From Methylobacterium sp. BTF04 (lineage in GTDB: Bacteria > Pseudomonadota > Alphaproteobacteria > Rhizobiales > Beijerinckiaceae), in the NCBI RefSeq assembly GCF_010692745.1, contig NZ_JAAHTB010000008.1, positions 1-64,000 of the forward strand: DNA of 64,000 nt, written 5' to 3'. The notes beneath the pieces were generated by a model. It was not told the origin of the DNA, ran no database searches, and worked only from the letters and a program-made list of their open reading frames with translations. Made by a program: the position numbers and the translations under genes. Positions 17,736-27,144 of this stretch are shown one piece after another. Position 1 is the first letter of the stretch; the number at the start of each line of letters is the position of its first letter.

Positions 17736-20447
17736 TCAGTCCCAATGGAAGAGGAAACCGTCTTCACACGCGCTGACCTGGACTTTATCGACTGGTTTTC
17801 CGACCAGACTCGCATTCAAGATGTCCCGTGAAAGCTCAGGCAGCATCGTATTCGTGATGATATTGTCGATCATCCGGCCGCCCGAATCTGGATCGTTGCA
17901 GCGCGAAACGATGTGCTCCACCACCGCGGCGTCGTAGGAGAACACCGTGCCGTGGTTCTCGCGGATGCGCCGGCCGATGCGGTCGAGTTGCAGTCGTACA
18001 ATGCTGCCGAGCATGTCGGGCGACAGCGGGAAATACGGGATCGTCACGATCCGCCCGAGGAGGGCTGCGGGAAAGACCTTCAGGAGCGAGGGCCGCAATG
18101 CCTGGGCCAGCGCATCGGTATTCGAGGCGTAAGTGGGATCGCGCGAAAGCTGCATGATCAGGTCGGTGCCGACATTCGAGGTCAGAATGATCAGCGTGTT
18201 CTTGAAGTCGATCCGGCGGCCGTTGCCGTCCTCCATCACGCCCTTGTCGAAGACCTGGAAGAAGATCTCGTGCACATCGGGATGGGCCTTCTCGACCTCG
18301 TCGAGGAGGATGACACTGTAGGGCTTGCGCCGCACCGCCTCGGTCAGGCGGCCGCCCTCGCCGTAGCCGACATAGCCGGGCGGGGCGCCCTTGAGCGAGG
18401 AGACGGAATGCGCCTCCTGGAACTCGCTCATGTTGATGGTGATCATGTTCTGCTCGCCGCCGTAGAGGGCTTCGGCGAGGGCCAGCGCGGTCTCGGTCTT
18501 GCCGACGCCGGAGGGCCCGCACAGCATGAACACGCCGATCGGCTTTTCCGGGTTGTCGAGCTTGGCCCGATTGGTCTCGATGCGCTTGGCGATCATCGCC
18601 AGCCCGTGCGACTGGCCGACCACCCGCCGGTTCAGGATTTCGGGCAGGCGCAGCACGGTCTCGATCTCGTCGCGGACCATCCGCCCCACGGGGATGCCGG
18701 TCCAGTCGGAGACGACGGAGGCCACCGCCTGTTCGTCGACATGGGCGTAGATCATGCGCCGCTCGGGATCGATCGCGTCGAGGCGCGCGGTCAGCTCCGT
18801 GAGGCGGGCGCGCTGGTCGGCCGGCTGCGTCGGAAGGTTCACATCGGCGACGTCACCATGCTCCAGGCTCGCCCCGACAGGCTCCGGGGCGGTGTCCGGC
18901 GCCTTGGCCGCGTCCGGCTCCGACAGTGCGGCGCGCAGCGCCCGGATTTCGGTGACGAGGGCCGTCTCCTCGGCCCAGGCGGCCTCCAGTGATGCCACCG
19001 CGTCCTGAAGCACCAGAATCTGCGCGTCGATCTCGGCGATCCGGATCGCTTCGTCGTGGCCGAGTTCCTGGTCGCCGACGAGGCCGGCCCGCGCGCTGTC
19101 CTGGGCGCGGATCGCCACCCGTGCATCCTCGATCGCCGCCGGGACCGCGGTCTGGCTGATCGACACCCGCGCGCTCGCCGTATCGAGCAGGCTCACCGCC
19201 TTGTCGGGCAGTTGCCGGGCTGGGATGTAGCGGTGGGAGAGGTTCACCGCGGCCACGATCGCGGCGTCGGAGATCCGCACGGCGTGGTGCGTCTCCATCG
19301 GCCCGAGCAGACCGCGCAGCATGTCGCAGCATTGTGCCACGCCCGGCTCGCCGACCTGGATCGGCTGGAAGCGGCGGGTCAGGGCCGGGTCTTTCTCGAT
19401 GTACTGGCGGTACTCCGACCAGGTGGTGGCGGCGATGGTCTTGAGGGTGCCGCGCGCCAAGGCCGGTTTGAGGAGGTTGGCCGCATCCCCGGTGCCGGCC
19501 TGGCCTCCGGCGCCGATCAGCGTGTGGGCCTCGTCGATGAACAGGATGATCGGGATCGGGGAGGACTGCACCTCGTCGATGACCGAGCGCAGGCGCTGCT
19601 CGAACTCGCCCTTCATCGAGGCACCGGCCTGCATCAGGCCGATATCGAGGGCGCAGAGCCGCACACCCTTGAGGGCGGGCGGTACCGTGCCGGCGGCGAT
19701 CGCCTGGGCGAAGCCCTCCACCACCGCGGTCTTGCCGACGCCGGCCTCCCCGGTGAGGATCGGGTTGTTCTGGCGACGACGCATCAGCACGTCGACGAGC
19801 TGGCGGATCTCCTCGTCGCGGCCGCGGATCGGGTCCATCTCGCCGGACCGGGCCTTCGCCGTGAGGTCCTGGGAATAGCGGTCGAGGGCGGTCTGCCCCT
19901 TGGCGCCGGCGGTCGCACCAGGTGAGCCGGCGGCCACCGGTCCGGCCCCGTCCATCGGCCGCAGGTTTTCCTCGTCGGACGTCGCCCAGACGCTGCGGTA
20001 TTCGCCCATCAGGGCATCGATCGGGATCCTGCCGAATTCCGGCGACAGGGCCAGCAAGGCGCGGCGCAGCTCGTTGGACTTGAGGGCGCCCACCAGGAGG
20101 TGGCCGGAACGGATCTGGGTCTCGCCGAACAGCAGCGTCGCGTAGTGCCAGCCCCGGTCGAGCAGGTCGACGAGGCCGTTGGCGATGCCCGGCATCTCGG
20201 TCTCGTTGCGCTTGAGCGCGTCGACCGCCTTGGCGAGGTCCGCCGAAAGCTGCCCGCGATCGAGCTTGTAGCGGTCGGCGGTCAGCGCGAGGTCAGAGCC
20301 GTCTTGCGCGTGCAGGCGCGCGAGCCAATGCGCGAGCTCGACGTTGCGGTTGCCGGCGCCCCGCGCCTGCCGCAAAGCCTGGATGAAGGCGTCATAGCCG
20401 ACCCGGTTGAGCTTACCCGTGACGGTCTCGAGGCTGATGTCGCTCAC
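17736..20447 (-). CDS. clpV: T6SS sheath-disassembly ATPase ClpV (TssH)
   Basis: A 903-residue AAA+ ATPase that recycles contracted TssB/TssC sheaths. An N-terminal Clp-N domain (about 1-160) is followed by AAA1 with Walker A GEAGVGKT and Walker B ILFIDEAHT, a coiled middle domain, and AAA2 with Walker A GPSGVGKT and Walker B VILLDEVEKAH. The open frame runs far upstream, but GTG 20447 (VSDISLETVTGKL) fits the ClpV N-terminus and has GGGAG seven bases before it. It overlaps the tssG stop by four bases (GTGA), showing translational coupling. It is the last core gene of the minus-strand arm. Confidence 0.95.
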   Translation of the reverse strand: MSDISLETVTGKLNRVGYDAFIQALRQARGAGNRNVELAHWLARLHAQDGSDLALTADRYKLDRGQLSADLAKAVDALKRNETEMPGIANGLVDLLDRGWHYATLLFGETQIRSGHLLVGALKSNELRRALLALSPEFGRIPIDALMGEYRSVWATSDEENLRPMDGAGPVAAGSPGATAGAKGQTALDRYSQDLTAKARSGEMDPIRGRDEEIRQLVDVLMRRRQNNPILTGEAGVGKTAVVEGFAQAIAAGTVPPALKGVRLCALDIGLMQAGASMKGEFEQRLRSVIDEVQSSPIPIILFIDEAHTLIGAGGQAGTGDAANLLKPALARGTLKTIAATTWSEYRQYIEKDPALTRRFQPIQVGEPGVAQCCDMLRGLLGPMETHHAVRISDAAIVAAVNLSHRYIPARQLPDKAVSLLDTASARVSISQTAVPAAIEDARVAIRAQDSARAGLVGDQELGHDEAIRIAEIDAQILVLQDAVASLEAAWAEETALVTEIRALRAALSEPDAAKAPDTAPEPVGASLEHGDVADVNLPTQPADQRARLTELTARLDAIDPERRMIYAHVDEQAVASVVSDWTGIPVGRMVRDEIETVLRLPEILNRRVVGQSHGLAMIAKRIETNRAKLDNPEKPIGVFMLCGPSGVGKTETALALAEALYGGEQNMITINMSEFQEAHSVSSLKGAPPGYVGYGEGGRLTEAVRRKPYSVILLDEVEKAHPDVHEIFFQVFDKGVMEDGNGRRIDFKNTLIILTSNVGTDLIMQLSRDPTYASNTDALAQALRPSLLKVFPAALLGRIVTIPYFPLSPDMLGSIVRLQLDRIGRRIRENHGTVFSYDAAVVEHIVSRCNDPDSGGRMIDNIITNTMLPELSRDILNASLVGKPVDKVQVSACEDGFLFHWD

Positions 20448-21469
20448 GCCCGGCTCCCACTGCGTTGGTCGACACGGCCGGCACGCTCGGCTGGGTGGAA
20501 GCGGGCGTCGCGCCGGTGATCGCCGCCGGCCGGTCCCGCGCCGCGGCCCATCCATGCGGTGTAGCCGAGACGTCCCGCCCGCCCGAGGCAGACGGGCGCG
20601 ACCGCATCCACGGGCAGCGCCAGTTCCACGTCCCAATCGAGTTCGTCGCCGAGATAGAAGAACACCAGGTCGGCCAGGGGACGGCACTTGGCCCCCCCCG
20701 GCAGCAGGCGTTCGTAGTCGGACAGGTCGGCGGCGAAGATGCACAGCCTGATCCGGTCCTCGATGGAAAACACGCTGCTCCCGAGCAGCAGGTCTCGCCC
20801 GAGCGTCGCGTTGACGCCGCCGAGGCGGGAGCGGTCCGCCGGCTCGAATTCGAGGAAGGCGCCGACCAGCTGCTCCACCTCGACCGTGACCCCGAGCAGG
20901 CCCGAGACCGCGTTGCGCAGGCGCGATGCGGAGCGGGCGGCGGGCGCCATCAATCCGGCAAAGGCGATCTTGCCGGCATCCGGCACCGCGTCGAGGTCGC
21001 GGAAGATCGGAGAGCCGAGCCCGATCATCGCGCCGACATAGGTCTCGAAGCGGTCGGCCGCCGGATGTTCGGCCTGGGCGATGGGGCGCGCATCCGCCCA
21101 GGCCCGGTAGAAGAGCTGCAGGAAGCGGTTGTTGATCACGTCGAGGAAGCGCGGCAACGCGTCGTCGCGCTCCAGGAGCCACGTATAGGCCTCGTCGGTG
21201 GTGGCCAGCGGCAGGGCACCCTGCGGCCCGAAAAGGCCGAGGAACTTGACGATCAAGCGCAGCCGGCCGGACTGGTCGAGGGTCGCGGCGGCGATGTTGG
21301 CTGCGGGAAACTGCAGGTAGGGGTCCTGGCCGAGGGTCACGGCGTCCTCGCTCCGCGCGGCGCTGTCGCCGATGCGGGGCTTGTCGGGAAAGCTGCGCTC
21401 GATCCGGCGCAAAGTCGCCAGGAAATCGTGGGCCCAGGGCGCGGCCTGGAGCGAATCGGCGAAGCTCAC
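20444..21469 (-). CDS. tssG: T6SS baseplate protein TssG
   Basis: A 341-residue TssG (ImpH/VasB family) baseplate wedge protein, working with TssF, TssE and TssK. Family features: early RIERSFPDKPRIG, GLFGPQGALPL, and YVGAMIGLGSP segments. GTG 21469 (VSFADSLQAAPWAHDF) is preferred because AGGAGG lies five bases upstream; the longer frame from 21502 lacks one. The start overlaps the tssF stop by four bases and the stop overlaps clpV by four. The last 45 residues are basic and low-complexity, possibly a dispensable tail. Confidence 0.92.
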   Translation of the reverse strand: MSFADSLQAAPWAHDFLATLRRIERSFPDKPRIGDSAARSEDAVTLGQDPYLQFPAANIAAATLDQSGRLRLIVKFLGLFGPQGALPLATTDEAYTWLLERDDALPRFLDVINNRFLQLFYRAWADARPIAQAEHPAADRFETYVGAMIGLGSPIFRDLDAVPDAGKIAFAGLMAPAARSASRLRNAVSGLLGVTVEVEQLVGAFLEFEPADRSRLGGVNATLGRDLLLGSSVFSIEDRIRLCIFAADLSDYERLLPGGAKCRPLADLVFFYLGDELDWDVELALPVDAVAPVCLGRAGRLGYTAWMGRGAGPAGGDHRRDARFHPAERAGRVDQRSGSRA

Positions 21470-23421
21470 AGCAGCCTCCTGCCGCCGATGCGGGGCGGCC
21501 AACGCATGATTTCGCCGCGCTCGACCGTGCGAATCACGGTCTGCGTGAAGTGGTTGAGCGAGGCGTATTCCGCAAAGAAGCGTTCGAGGATCGCGCCGAG
21601 CAGGTAGGCGCCGGTGCCCTCGAAGGCCTTGTCTTCGAACAACACCGTCACCTCGGTGCCCCGGGCGGTGCCGGTTCCGATCCGCTGGCGCAGGCGTCGC
21701 ACCACGGGTCGGCTGTCGACGCTGCGCACGCCCCGGATGCGCCGTTCCACGGCACTGTCGGCGAGGTCGGCGAACAGCATCAGGGCTTCGCGCAGCGCCT
21801 CACCGCCACGCCCGGCGCCGCGCTGGACGAGGCCCAGCGGGTTGAGGCTGAGCAGGCTGATCAGGCGCCAGGAGACGGCGCCGGTGAACAGGGTCTCGGA
21901 GCGCCCGCGCAACTGCGCCACCACCGGCTCGCGCGGCCGCGTCGGTCCGGCGGCGCAGACGACCGCGAGGGCGCCGTCGTCGGAAAAGCGGAAATCCACG
22001 CCGGCCTGGCCCACCGGCAGCAGCTCCGGCAGGTGCCGGTTCGAGCAGAGGGCCCGCACGCTGAGCTCGGCCACCCCGCTCTCCGCATCGAGGCGCGCCG
22101 GCTCGATGAGCGAGAGGAACATCTCCGTCCCGGTATAGTCCGACACCGAACCGTAGGCGCGCTCCTTGCCGGACCGTCGCCGGGGCAGCCGCCGCACCGT
22201 GTAGGACAGCGCGCCGCCATCCGCCGCGGTTGACGGGGCGTAGAGCGGCCGGACCGGCACCTTGTCCGGTCGCCCGGGCAGGTGGGCGAAGACCTGCAGG
22301 ATCCGGTGCGGCTCGAAATCGAGGTTTCGGCTGCGGTCGGCCACGAGATGGTACTCGTGCTGCCGCGCATCGACCTGCACCCGGTCGAGGGTCATCTCGA
22401 ACAGGTTGATTGCGGGGACGGCATAGAGCGCAAACGCGTCCGGGCGCACCGCCGAACCGAGGCGGACATTGGCCTCGTCGAAAGTGAAGACGATTTCGAG
22501 CTTCCGCGTGCGCACGGCCGCCAACAGGGGGGCCAGGCCCACCAGCCGGAAACCGAGGAACTTGCGCGGAAAGGTGAAGTACTCGCGCAGCAGATCGAAG
22601 CCGTCGAAGAGGCGATCGTCCTTCGGGATCAAGGCGTCGCCCGGCTCGAAGCCGACCGGCATCAGGCTGTCACGGGGCAGCGCCCGGATGACGGGATCGC
22701 CGAACGCATCGAGGTGGCGCAAGAAGATCCCGTTGCAATCGGCGAAGAGCTGCTCGTAGACCGCCACCGCGTCGGCCTCCGGGCCGACGAGATGGATCGG
22801 CAGGTCGTCGAGGGGGCAGCCGGAAAACCAGGTCTGCGGGTCGGCGGCCGAGGCCTTCTCGCCGGCTTCGTCCTCGATGCGCGCGGCGGTCCGGTGGGTC
22901 AGCGTCAGGCGCAGGCCCGCCACCGCCTCGGGGCCGCCGACGCCGAGCGCCTGGAGAGGCCCCGCATGGCTCAGATACTCGGCCCCCGTGATGTCGAAGG
23001 GCCAGATCCTGAGGTCGGCGGTCGTCCGGAAGCGGCAGGCGATCTGGCGCTCGCGCTCACGATAGCTCGCGTCGAGGCTGGCACCGCGGGGAATGCGCGG
23101 GCCATCGCGCAGGGCGGCGTCGCCGAAGGCCGGCTGTACACGGGCCAGCATCACCGAGGGCGTCGGTGCGAGGTAGTTCGGGACCAGCTGCTCCAGCAGG
23201 TTCTGGGTGAATTCCGGGAATTCATGCTTGAGCTTCACCTGCACCCGCGCGGCCAGGAAGGCGGCCCCCTCCAGCAGGCCCGCGATCATCGGGTCGGTGT
23301 GGCCTTCGACGAGGCCGCCGAGCCGTTCGGCGATGCCGGGATACTCGTCCGCGAACTCGCGCGCATGCTCACGCAGGAACCCGAGCTCCCGGTTGTACAG
23401 GTCGAGGAATTCGCGGTTCAC
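21466..23421 (-). CDS. tssF: T6SS baseplate protein TssF
   Basis: A 651-residue TssF (ImpG/VasA family) protein, usual family length about 600. The N-terminus is characteristic: LYNRELGFLREHAREFADEY, followed by EGAAFLAARVQVKL and the LVPNYLAPTPS segment. It forms the TssF2-G wedge of the baseplate that docks on the TssK/membrane complex. Start is GTG 23421 with only a weak upstream purine run. It is coupled to tssG by a four-base overlap and follows tssE after 43 bases. Confidence 0.93.
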   Translation of the reverse strand: MNREFLDLYNRELGFLREHAREFADEYPGIAERLGGLVEGHTDPMIAGLLEGAAFLAARVQVKLKHEFPEFTQNLLEQLVPNYLAPTPSVMLARVQPAFGDAALRDGPRIPRGASLDASYRERERQIACRFRTTADLRIWPFDITGAEYLSHAGPLQALGVGGPEAVAGLRLTLTHRTAARIEDEAGEKASAADPQTWFSGCPLDDLPIHLVGPEADAVAVYEQLFADCNGIFLRHLDAFGDPVIRALPRDSLMPVGFEPGDALIPKDDRLFDGFDLLREYFTFPRKFLGFRLVGLAPLLAAVRTRKLEIVFTFDEANVRLGSAVRPDAFALYAVPAINLFEMTLDRVQVDARQHEYHLVADRSRNLDFEPHRILQVFAHLPGRPDKVPVRPLYAPSTAADGGALSYTVRRLPRRRSGKERAYGSVSDYTGTEMFLSLIEPARLDAESGVAELSVRALCSNRHLPELLPVGQAGVDFRFSDDGALAVVCAAGPTRPREPVVAQLRGRSETLFTGAVSWRLISLLSLNPLGLVQRGAGRGGEALREALMLFADLADSAVERRIRGVRSVDSRPVVRRLRQRIGTGTARGTEVTVLFEDKAFEGTGAYLLGAILERFFAEYASLNHFTQTVIRTVERGEIMRWPPRIGGRRLL

Positions 23422-23464
23422 GACGGCCGCCCGAGCGGTCGCGCGACGAAGGCCGCCGGCCGGG

Positions 23465-24013
23465 TCATCGCTGGAGCACCTTGATCCGCCCGGTGTCGCG
23501 CTCGAGGTCCGCCACGAACTCGACCGGGACGTTGAGGGGGTCGGCGGCGATCTCGGCGCGCACCACGAACCGCAGTTTCAGGTCGGCCGGGTCGACGGAC
23601 GTGTCGCGCCGCGCGGATACCGAGCCCGCCGCGAGCCGCGGTTCGAAGATACGCAGCACCGTCTCGATCTCACCGGCGATCTCGTCGACGGCGCTGTCCT
23701 CGATCGACATCCGGGCGATGTCGACGAAACCGTGGTTCAGCACGGAGCGCCCCACATGGGGGAAGGCACTGAGATCGGTGCCGGCCGCGAAGTTCACGGC
23801 GTTCATCAGCCGCTCCAGATCCCGCGCCACGCTGCGCTGGAGGTCGGACGTGCTCACGGCCGCCCGCGCGCTGGTCCGACGGCCGGCGATCACCCGTTCT
23901 CCGCCCTCCTCCCGAATTTCGAGATGGGTCCGGGCATCCTTGTCGGCATGGGCCGCACGGAACGCCTCCATCAGCGGGATGCGGACGCGCTTGACCTCGG
24001 CTCTCGAACCCAC
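23465..24013 (-). CDS. tssE: T6SS baseplate protein TssE (gp25-like)
   Basis: A 182-residue TssE, homologous to phage T4 gp25, which nucleates sheath polymerisation. Visible family elements are SVARDLERLMNAVNF, a conserved GRSVLNHGFVDIA segment and the C-terminal IRAEIAADP-like strand. Start GTG 24013 has GAGG seven bases upstream. It lies about 110 bases after hcp; that gap holds an 11-bp hairpin (24085-24114), so expression may be reduced relative to hcp. Confidence 0.92.
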   Translation of the reverse strand: MGSRAEVKRVRIPLMEAFRAAHADKDARTHLEIREEGGERVIAGRRTSARAAVSTSDLQRSVARDLERLMNAVNFAAGTDLSAFPHVGRSVLNHGFVDIARMSIEDSAVDEIAGEIETVLRIFEPRLAAGSVSARRDTSVDPADLKLRFVVRAEIAADPLNVPVEFVADLERDTGRIKVLQR

Positions 24014-24084
24014 TTCGTCACCTCGACACCTAGGGCGAGCCGGGACCGGGCCGCCGATGTTCCCTTCCGCGGGCGCCGTCCCTG

Positions 24085-24114
24085 GAATCCCGTCCCGAAC
24101 GAGACGGGATTCCG
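24085..24114 (-). terminator. Hairpin after hcp, probable partial terminator
   Basis: A perfect 11-bp inverted repeat (GGAATCCCGTC and GACGGGATTCC, loop of 8) eight bases past the hcp stop. There is no long U tract, so it may be an attenuator or a 3' stabiliser that raises hcp transcript level relative to tssE and downstream genes. Confidence 0.6.
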
Positions 24115-24121
24115 GATTGGG

Positions 24122-24604
24122 TTAGAGTTGCTTGTTTTGCGCGATGTGGAACTTATGCTCCACTTCGGCGCCCTTCGAACCATCTTTGTTCTGCTGGGCA
24201 TACTTCACATGGAACTGGCCGAAGTTGAAGGTCACGTTTTCGGTGAGTCGATCTTCGCTGCCTGAGCCGCCCATGGAGATATGGGTGATCATGACCTCTT
24301 CGAGCTCGATGGTGAGGTATTCCAGCGGCTTGTCGCCGGCCTTCCGCACGATGAGCTTGCCCTTCTTGATATGCTTGCCATTGCAGCAATGCTGAAACAA
24401 CGCCGCACTCGACTTGTCGATATACTTGGTCACGCTCAGATCCTGAACCGTGACCTTGCCCGCGCCCGAGCCGGAGCCGCCATGCGTCGTGCCCGATTGC
24501 GAGGCACCCCAGGACCAGGCCAAGACGTCGATCTCGTCCTTGTACTTGTCGTCCTGAGCCTCGCCCTTGATGCCATCGAGCTTGAAGAAGATGTCGACCG
24601 CCAT
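24122..24604 (-). CDS. hcp: Hcp, T6SS inner-tube protein (TssD)
   Basis: A 160-residue Hcp: MAVDIFFKLDGIKGEAQDDK, then VLAWSWGASQSG, a VQDLSVTKYIDKSS segment and the C-terminal VTFNFGQFHVKYAQQ. Hexamers stack into the expelled tube. Start ATG 24604 is the family N-terminus and follows an AAGGAAGGA purine run; the longer frame adds 20 residues with no counterpart. Flanked by hairpins and long gaps on both sides (233 bases to tssC), which fits its usual high, separately tuned expression. Confidence 0.95.
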   Translation of the reverse strand: MAVDIFFKLDGIKGEAQDDKYKDEIDVLAWSWGASQSGTTHGGSGSGAGKVTVQDLSVTKYIDKSSAALFQHCCNGKHIKKGKLIVRKAGDKPLEYLTIELEEVMITHISMGGSGSEDRLTENVTFNFGQFHVKYAQQNKDGSKGAEVEHKFHIAQNKQL

Positions 24605-24837
24605 GTGATGTTCCTTCCTTGACCGGTATCGTCTTTGAAAACCGGGAGCCGCTCCCGATGCCATCGGCTCGGATCACGTCTCCAAGTGCTTGTTCCGCTG
24701 CAGGTTTTTACGCCGAACCGGCTTCCGATTCAGCGAAGCGCGCGCTCGCCGGCGCCGGGAAAGGCGGTCGTCGACCGCTGGGTGGCCCCGGGCGCCGTTC
24801 GAGAGGAGAGAGATAGCGTTGCGTTTTTCGAGGCGCG

Positions 24838-26349
24838 CTACTGTTTCGGCGCCGGAAGCCGCGAGACGAGGCTCATGCCGATATCCATTCCCTCAAGCTG
24901 GTAATGCGGCCGGAGATAGAACTTCGCCGAGTAATAGCCTGGATTCTCTTCGTCCTCGAAGATGTCGACCCGTGCGGCGGCGAGCGGCTTGCGCGCCTTG
25001 GTGTGCTCGCTGGAATTCGTCGGATCGCCGTCGACGTATTCGTTGATCCATTCCTGCAGCCAGCGGGTCAGCTGATCACGCTCCTTGGTCGAGCCGATCT
25101 TGTCGCGCACCATGCACTTCAAGTAATGGGCGAAGCGCGACACGGCGAACATGTAGGGAAGTCTGGACGAGAGATTGTCCGAGGCGGTGGCCTCGACGCC
25201 CTTCTCGCCGTAGAACTGCTTCGGCTTGTAGACCGATTGCGCGCCGATGAAGGCGGCCTTGTCGGTGTTCTTGCGGTGGATCAGGGGGATCAGGCCGGAT
25301 TTGGCCAGCTCCGCCTCGCGCCGATCGCTGATCGCGATCTCGGTGGGGCATTTGAGGTCGATGCCGCCGTCATCGGTGGGGAAGGTGTGGCTCGGCAGGT
25401 TGACGACTTCGCCGCCCGATTGGACGCCGCGAATGCGCACCGTCCAACCGCAATCCTTGTAGGCGCGGTTGATGTTGACGGCCATGGCGTAGGCCGCACT
25501 CATCCAGGCGTACTTGTCGCCCGCATGCCCGTCGGTCTCCTCCTCGAAGGCGAACTCGTCGACCGGCTCGGTCTTGGCGCCGTAGGGAACGCGCGCCAGA
25601 ACGCGGGGCATGCAGAGCCCGACGTAGCGGGAATCGGGTGAGTCGCGCAGGCCCTTCCATTGGACGTAGTCGGGCGTGTCGAAGATCTTGGAGAGGTCGC
25701 GGGGGTTGGCCAGCTCCGTGAACGCATCCATCCCGAGGAGCGTCGGATCCGCCGCCGCGAACAGGGGCGCGTGGGCCGCGCTCGCGACCTTGCCGAGTTC
25801 GCGCAGGAGCTGCACGTCCTGGGACAGGTGGCTGAAGGAATAGTCGGCGATCAGGCACCCGTAGGGCTCGCCACCGAGCTGGCCGAACTCCGCCTCGTAG
25901 ACCTTCTTGAACAGTGGGCTCTGATCCCAGCGCGCGCCGGGATAAAGCCGGAGGTTCTTGGCCATCTCCTGCTTCGAGACATTGATGACCTTGATCTTCA
26001 AGGTCGTATCGGTCTCGGAATTGAACACGAGATAGTTCAGCCCACGCCATGCACTCTCGATCTTCTGGAAATCGGGCGTGTGCAGGATCTCGTTGACCTG
26101 CGCCGTCAGCTTGCTGTCGATGCGCGCGATCATCTCCTCGATGGTGTCGAGGACGTCATCCTTGATCAACGTCGAGTCCGACAGCGCCTCGCGGATCAGG
26201 GTGCTGACGGCATTCTCCACCTCCGTGGCCGCGCGTTCGGTGCGCGGTTTGAAGCTTTGCTTCAGCAGGGCAGCGAATTCGTTGGCCTCCACCGCCTCCC
26301 CGCCGGCGGCGACGGTGTCCCTGGCAATCTCGGTGCTCTCTGCGGCCAT
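24838..26349 (-). CDS. tssC: T6SS sheath large subunit TssC
   Basis: A 503-residue TssC (VipB/EvpB family), the large component of the contractile sheath. Recognisable segments are ESAWRGLNYLVFNSETD, the SPLFKKVYEAEFGQLGG region, RFAHYLKCMVRDKIGS, and a C-terminal YSAKFYLRPHYQLEGMDI. I chose ATG 26349 (MAAESTEIA) since upstream residues are not family-like. It follows tssB after 168 bases that contain a long hairpin and a dispersed repeat, unusual for a pair that is normally tightly linked. Confidence 0.96.
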   Translation of the reverse strand: MAAESTEIARDTVAAGGEAVEANEFAALLKQSFKPRTERAATEVENAVSTLIREALSDSTLIKDDVLDTIEEMIARIDSKLTAQVNEILHTPDFQKIESAWRGLNYLVFNSETDTTLKIKVINVSKQEMAKNLRLYPGARWDQSPLFKKVYEAEFGQLGGEPYGCLIADYSFSHLSQDVQLLRELGKVASAAHAPLFAAADPTLLGMDAFTELANPRDLSKIFDTPDYVQWKGLRDSPDSRYVGLCMPRVLARVPYGAKTEPVDEFAFEEETDGHAGDKYAWMSAAYAMAVNINRAYKDCGWTVRIRGVQSGGEVVNLPSHTFPTDDGGIDLKCPTEIAISDRREAELAKSGLIPLIHRKNTDKAAFIGAQSVYKPKQFYGEKGVEATASDNLSSRLPYMFAVSRFAHYLKCMVRDKIGSTKERDQLTRWLQEWINEYVDGDPTNSSEHTKARKPLAAARVDIFEDEENPGYYSAKFYLRPHYQLEGMDIGMSLVSRLPAPKQ

Positions 26350-26418
26350 CGTTGTGACTCTCAAAGCAAAGGTCGGGGTAAAGGTAGAGAAACGAAAGCG
26401 TCGGCAGCAGGCCGTCCG

Positions 26419-26457
26419 AGAGCCCATCGCGTTTTCACAGAAACCGCGATGGGCTCT
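26419..26457 (-). terminator. Long hairpin between tssB and tssC
   Basis: A perfect 13-bp inverted repeat (AGAGCCCATCGCG and CGCGATGGGCTCT) around a 13-base loop. On the plus strand it is followed by a T-rich stretch (CTTTCATTGCTTT). In the direction of the tss transcript it could be an attenuator, an RNA processing site or a stabiliser for tssB mRNA. Its role is inferred from structure only. Confidence 0.5.
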
Positions 26458-26484
26458 CTTTCATTGCTTTGGCATGATGGTCTC

Positions 26485-26521
26485 GGAAAACCGGATTCCA
26501 CTTTTCCGCATCTTGCTCTAG
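26485..26521. repeat. Dispersed intergenic element, copy 1
   Basis: A 37-base segment that matches 49113-49149 at 30 of 37 positions, with the core CCGGAT..CC.CTT.TCCGCATC.TGCTC. This copy ends at and supplies part of the tssB stop codon region. Similar elements recur in intergenic DNA of Methylobacterium-type genomes to my recollection; no search was made. It lies next to a long hairpin in both places. Confidence 0.5.
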
Positions 26522-27045
26522 CCGGCCGGCTGTTCGCCTGCGGCGTCGGCCGGCGCGGCGAGCTGTTCTTTCAGCGCTGCCATGAGGGCAGGATCCTTCA
26601 GGAGCGCCTTGATCTGGTCGCTCGCGGCGACCTTGCCGTCCATGTAGCGCAGCAGATTGGAGAGCTGTTCGCGCGCCTCCAGAAGCTTGGCCAGCGGTGG
26701 CACCTGGCGGGCGATCGCCGCCGGGCCGAAATCGTCCATCTTCTTGAAGTGGAGTTCGACGGACAACTTCGCATCGCTATCGGATAGACGGTCCTTGACG
26801 TGGAATTTCACGCCCGGATCGATCGCCGCCATGCGCTGATCGAAATTGTCCATGTCGAAGTCGGTGAACTTGCGTTCGGCCACATCCGGCTTCTCCACGG
26901 TGGAGGCATTGCCGGAGAGATCCGAGAGCACGCCCATCACGAAGGGCAACTCGACTTTCCGCTCGGCGTCGTAGGGATCTTCGTAGGTGATGTGCACCCG
27001 CGGCGGCCGGTTGCGCTTGATGAACTTGTGGCTCGAATCAGACAT
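26518..27045 (-). CDS. tssB: T6SS sheath small subunit TssB
   Basis: A 175-residue TssB (VipA/ImpB). The N-terminus SSHKFIKRNRPPRVHITYE, then LPFVMGVLSDLSGN and the long helix around FKKMDDFGPAAIARQVP are family signatures. It pairs with TssC to form the sheath and carries the ClpV-accessible helix. Met at 27045 is favoured, with GGGGAAG nine bases upstream; GTG 27063 is an alternative adding six residues. The last dozen residues are Ala/Pro-rich. It lies 177 bases after tssA. Confidence 0.95.
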   Translation of the reverse strand: MSDSSHKFIKRNRPPRVHITYEDPYDAERKVELPFVMGVLSDLSGNASTVEKPDVAERKFTDFDMDNFDQRMAAIDPGVKFHVKDRLSDSDAKLSVELHFKKMDDFGPAAIARQVPPLAKLLEAREQLSNLLRYMDGKVAASDQIKALLKDPALMAALKEQLAAPADAAGEQPAG

Positions 27046-27144
27046 CGCCGGAGACTTCCCCACACTACACGGTGGCCCTCAGGGCCACACCGTTCGACGC
27101 ACCGGAGGGCCCGGAAACCGAGCCTGCGTGTCACCGTCGGTATT

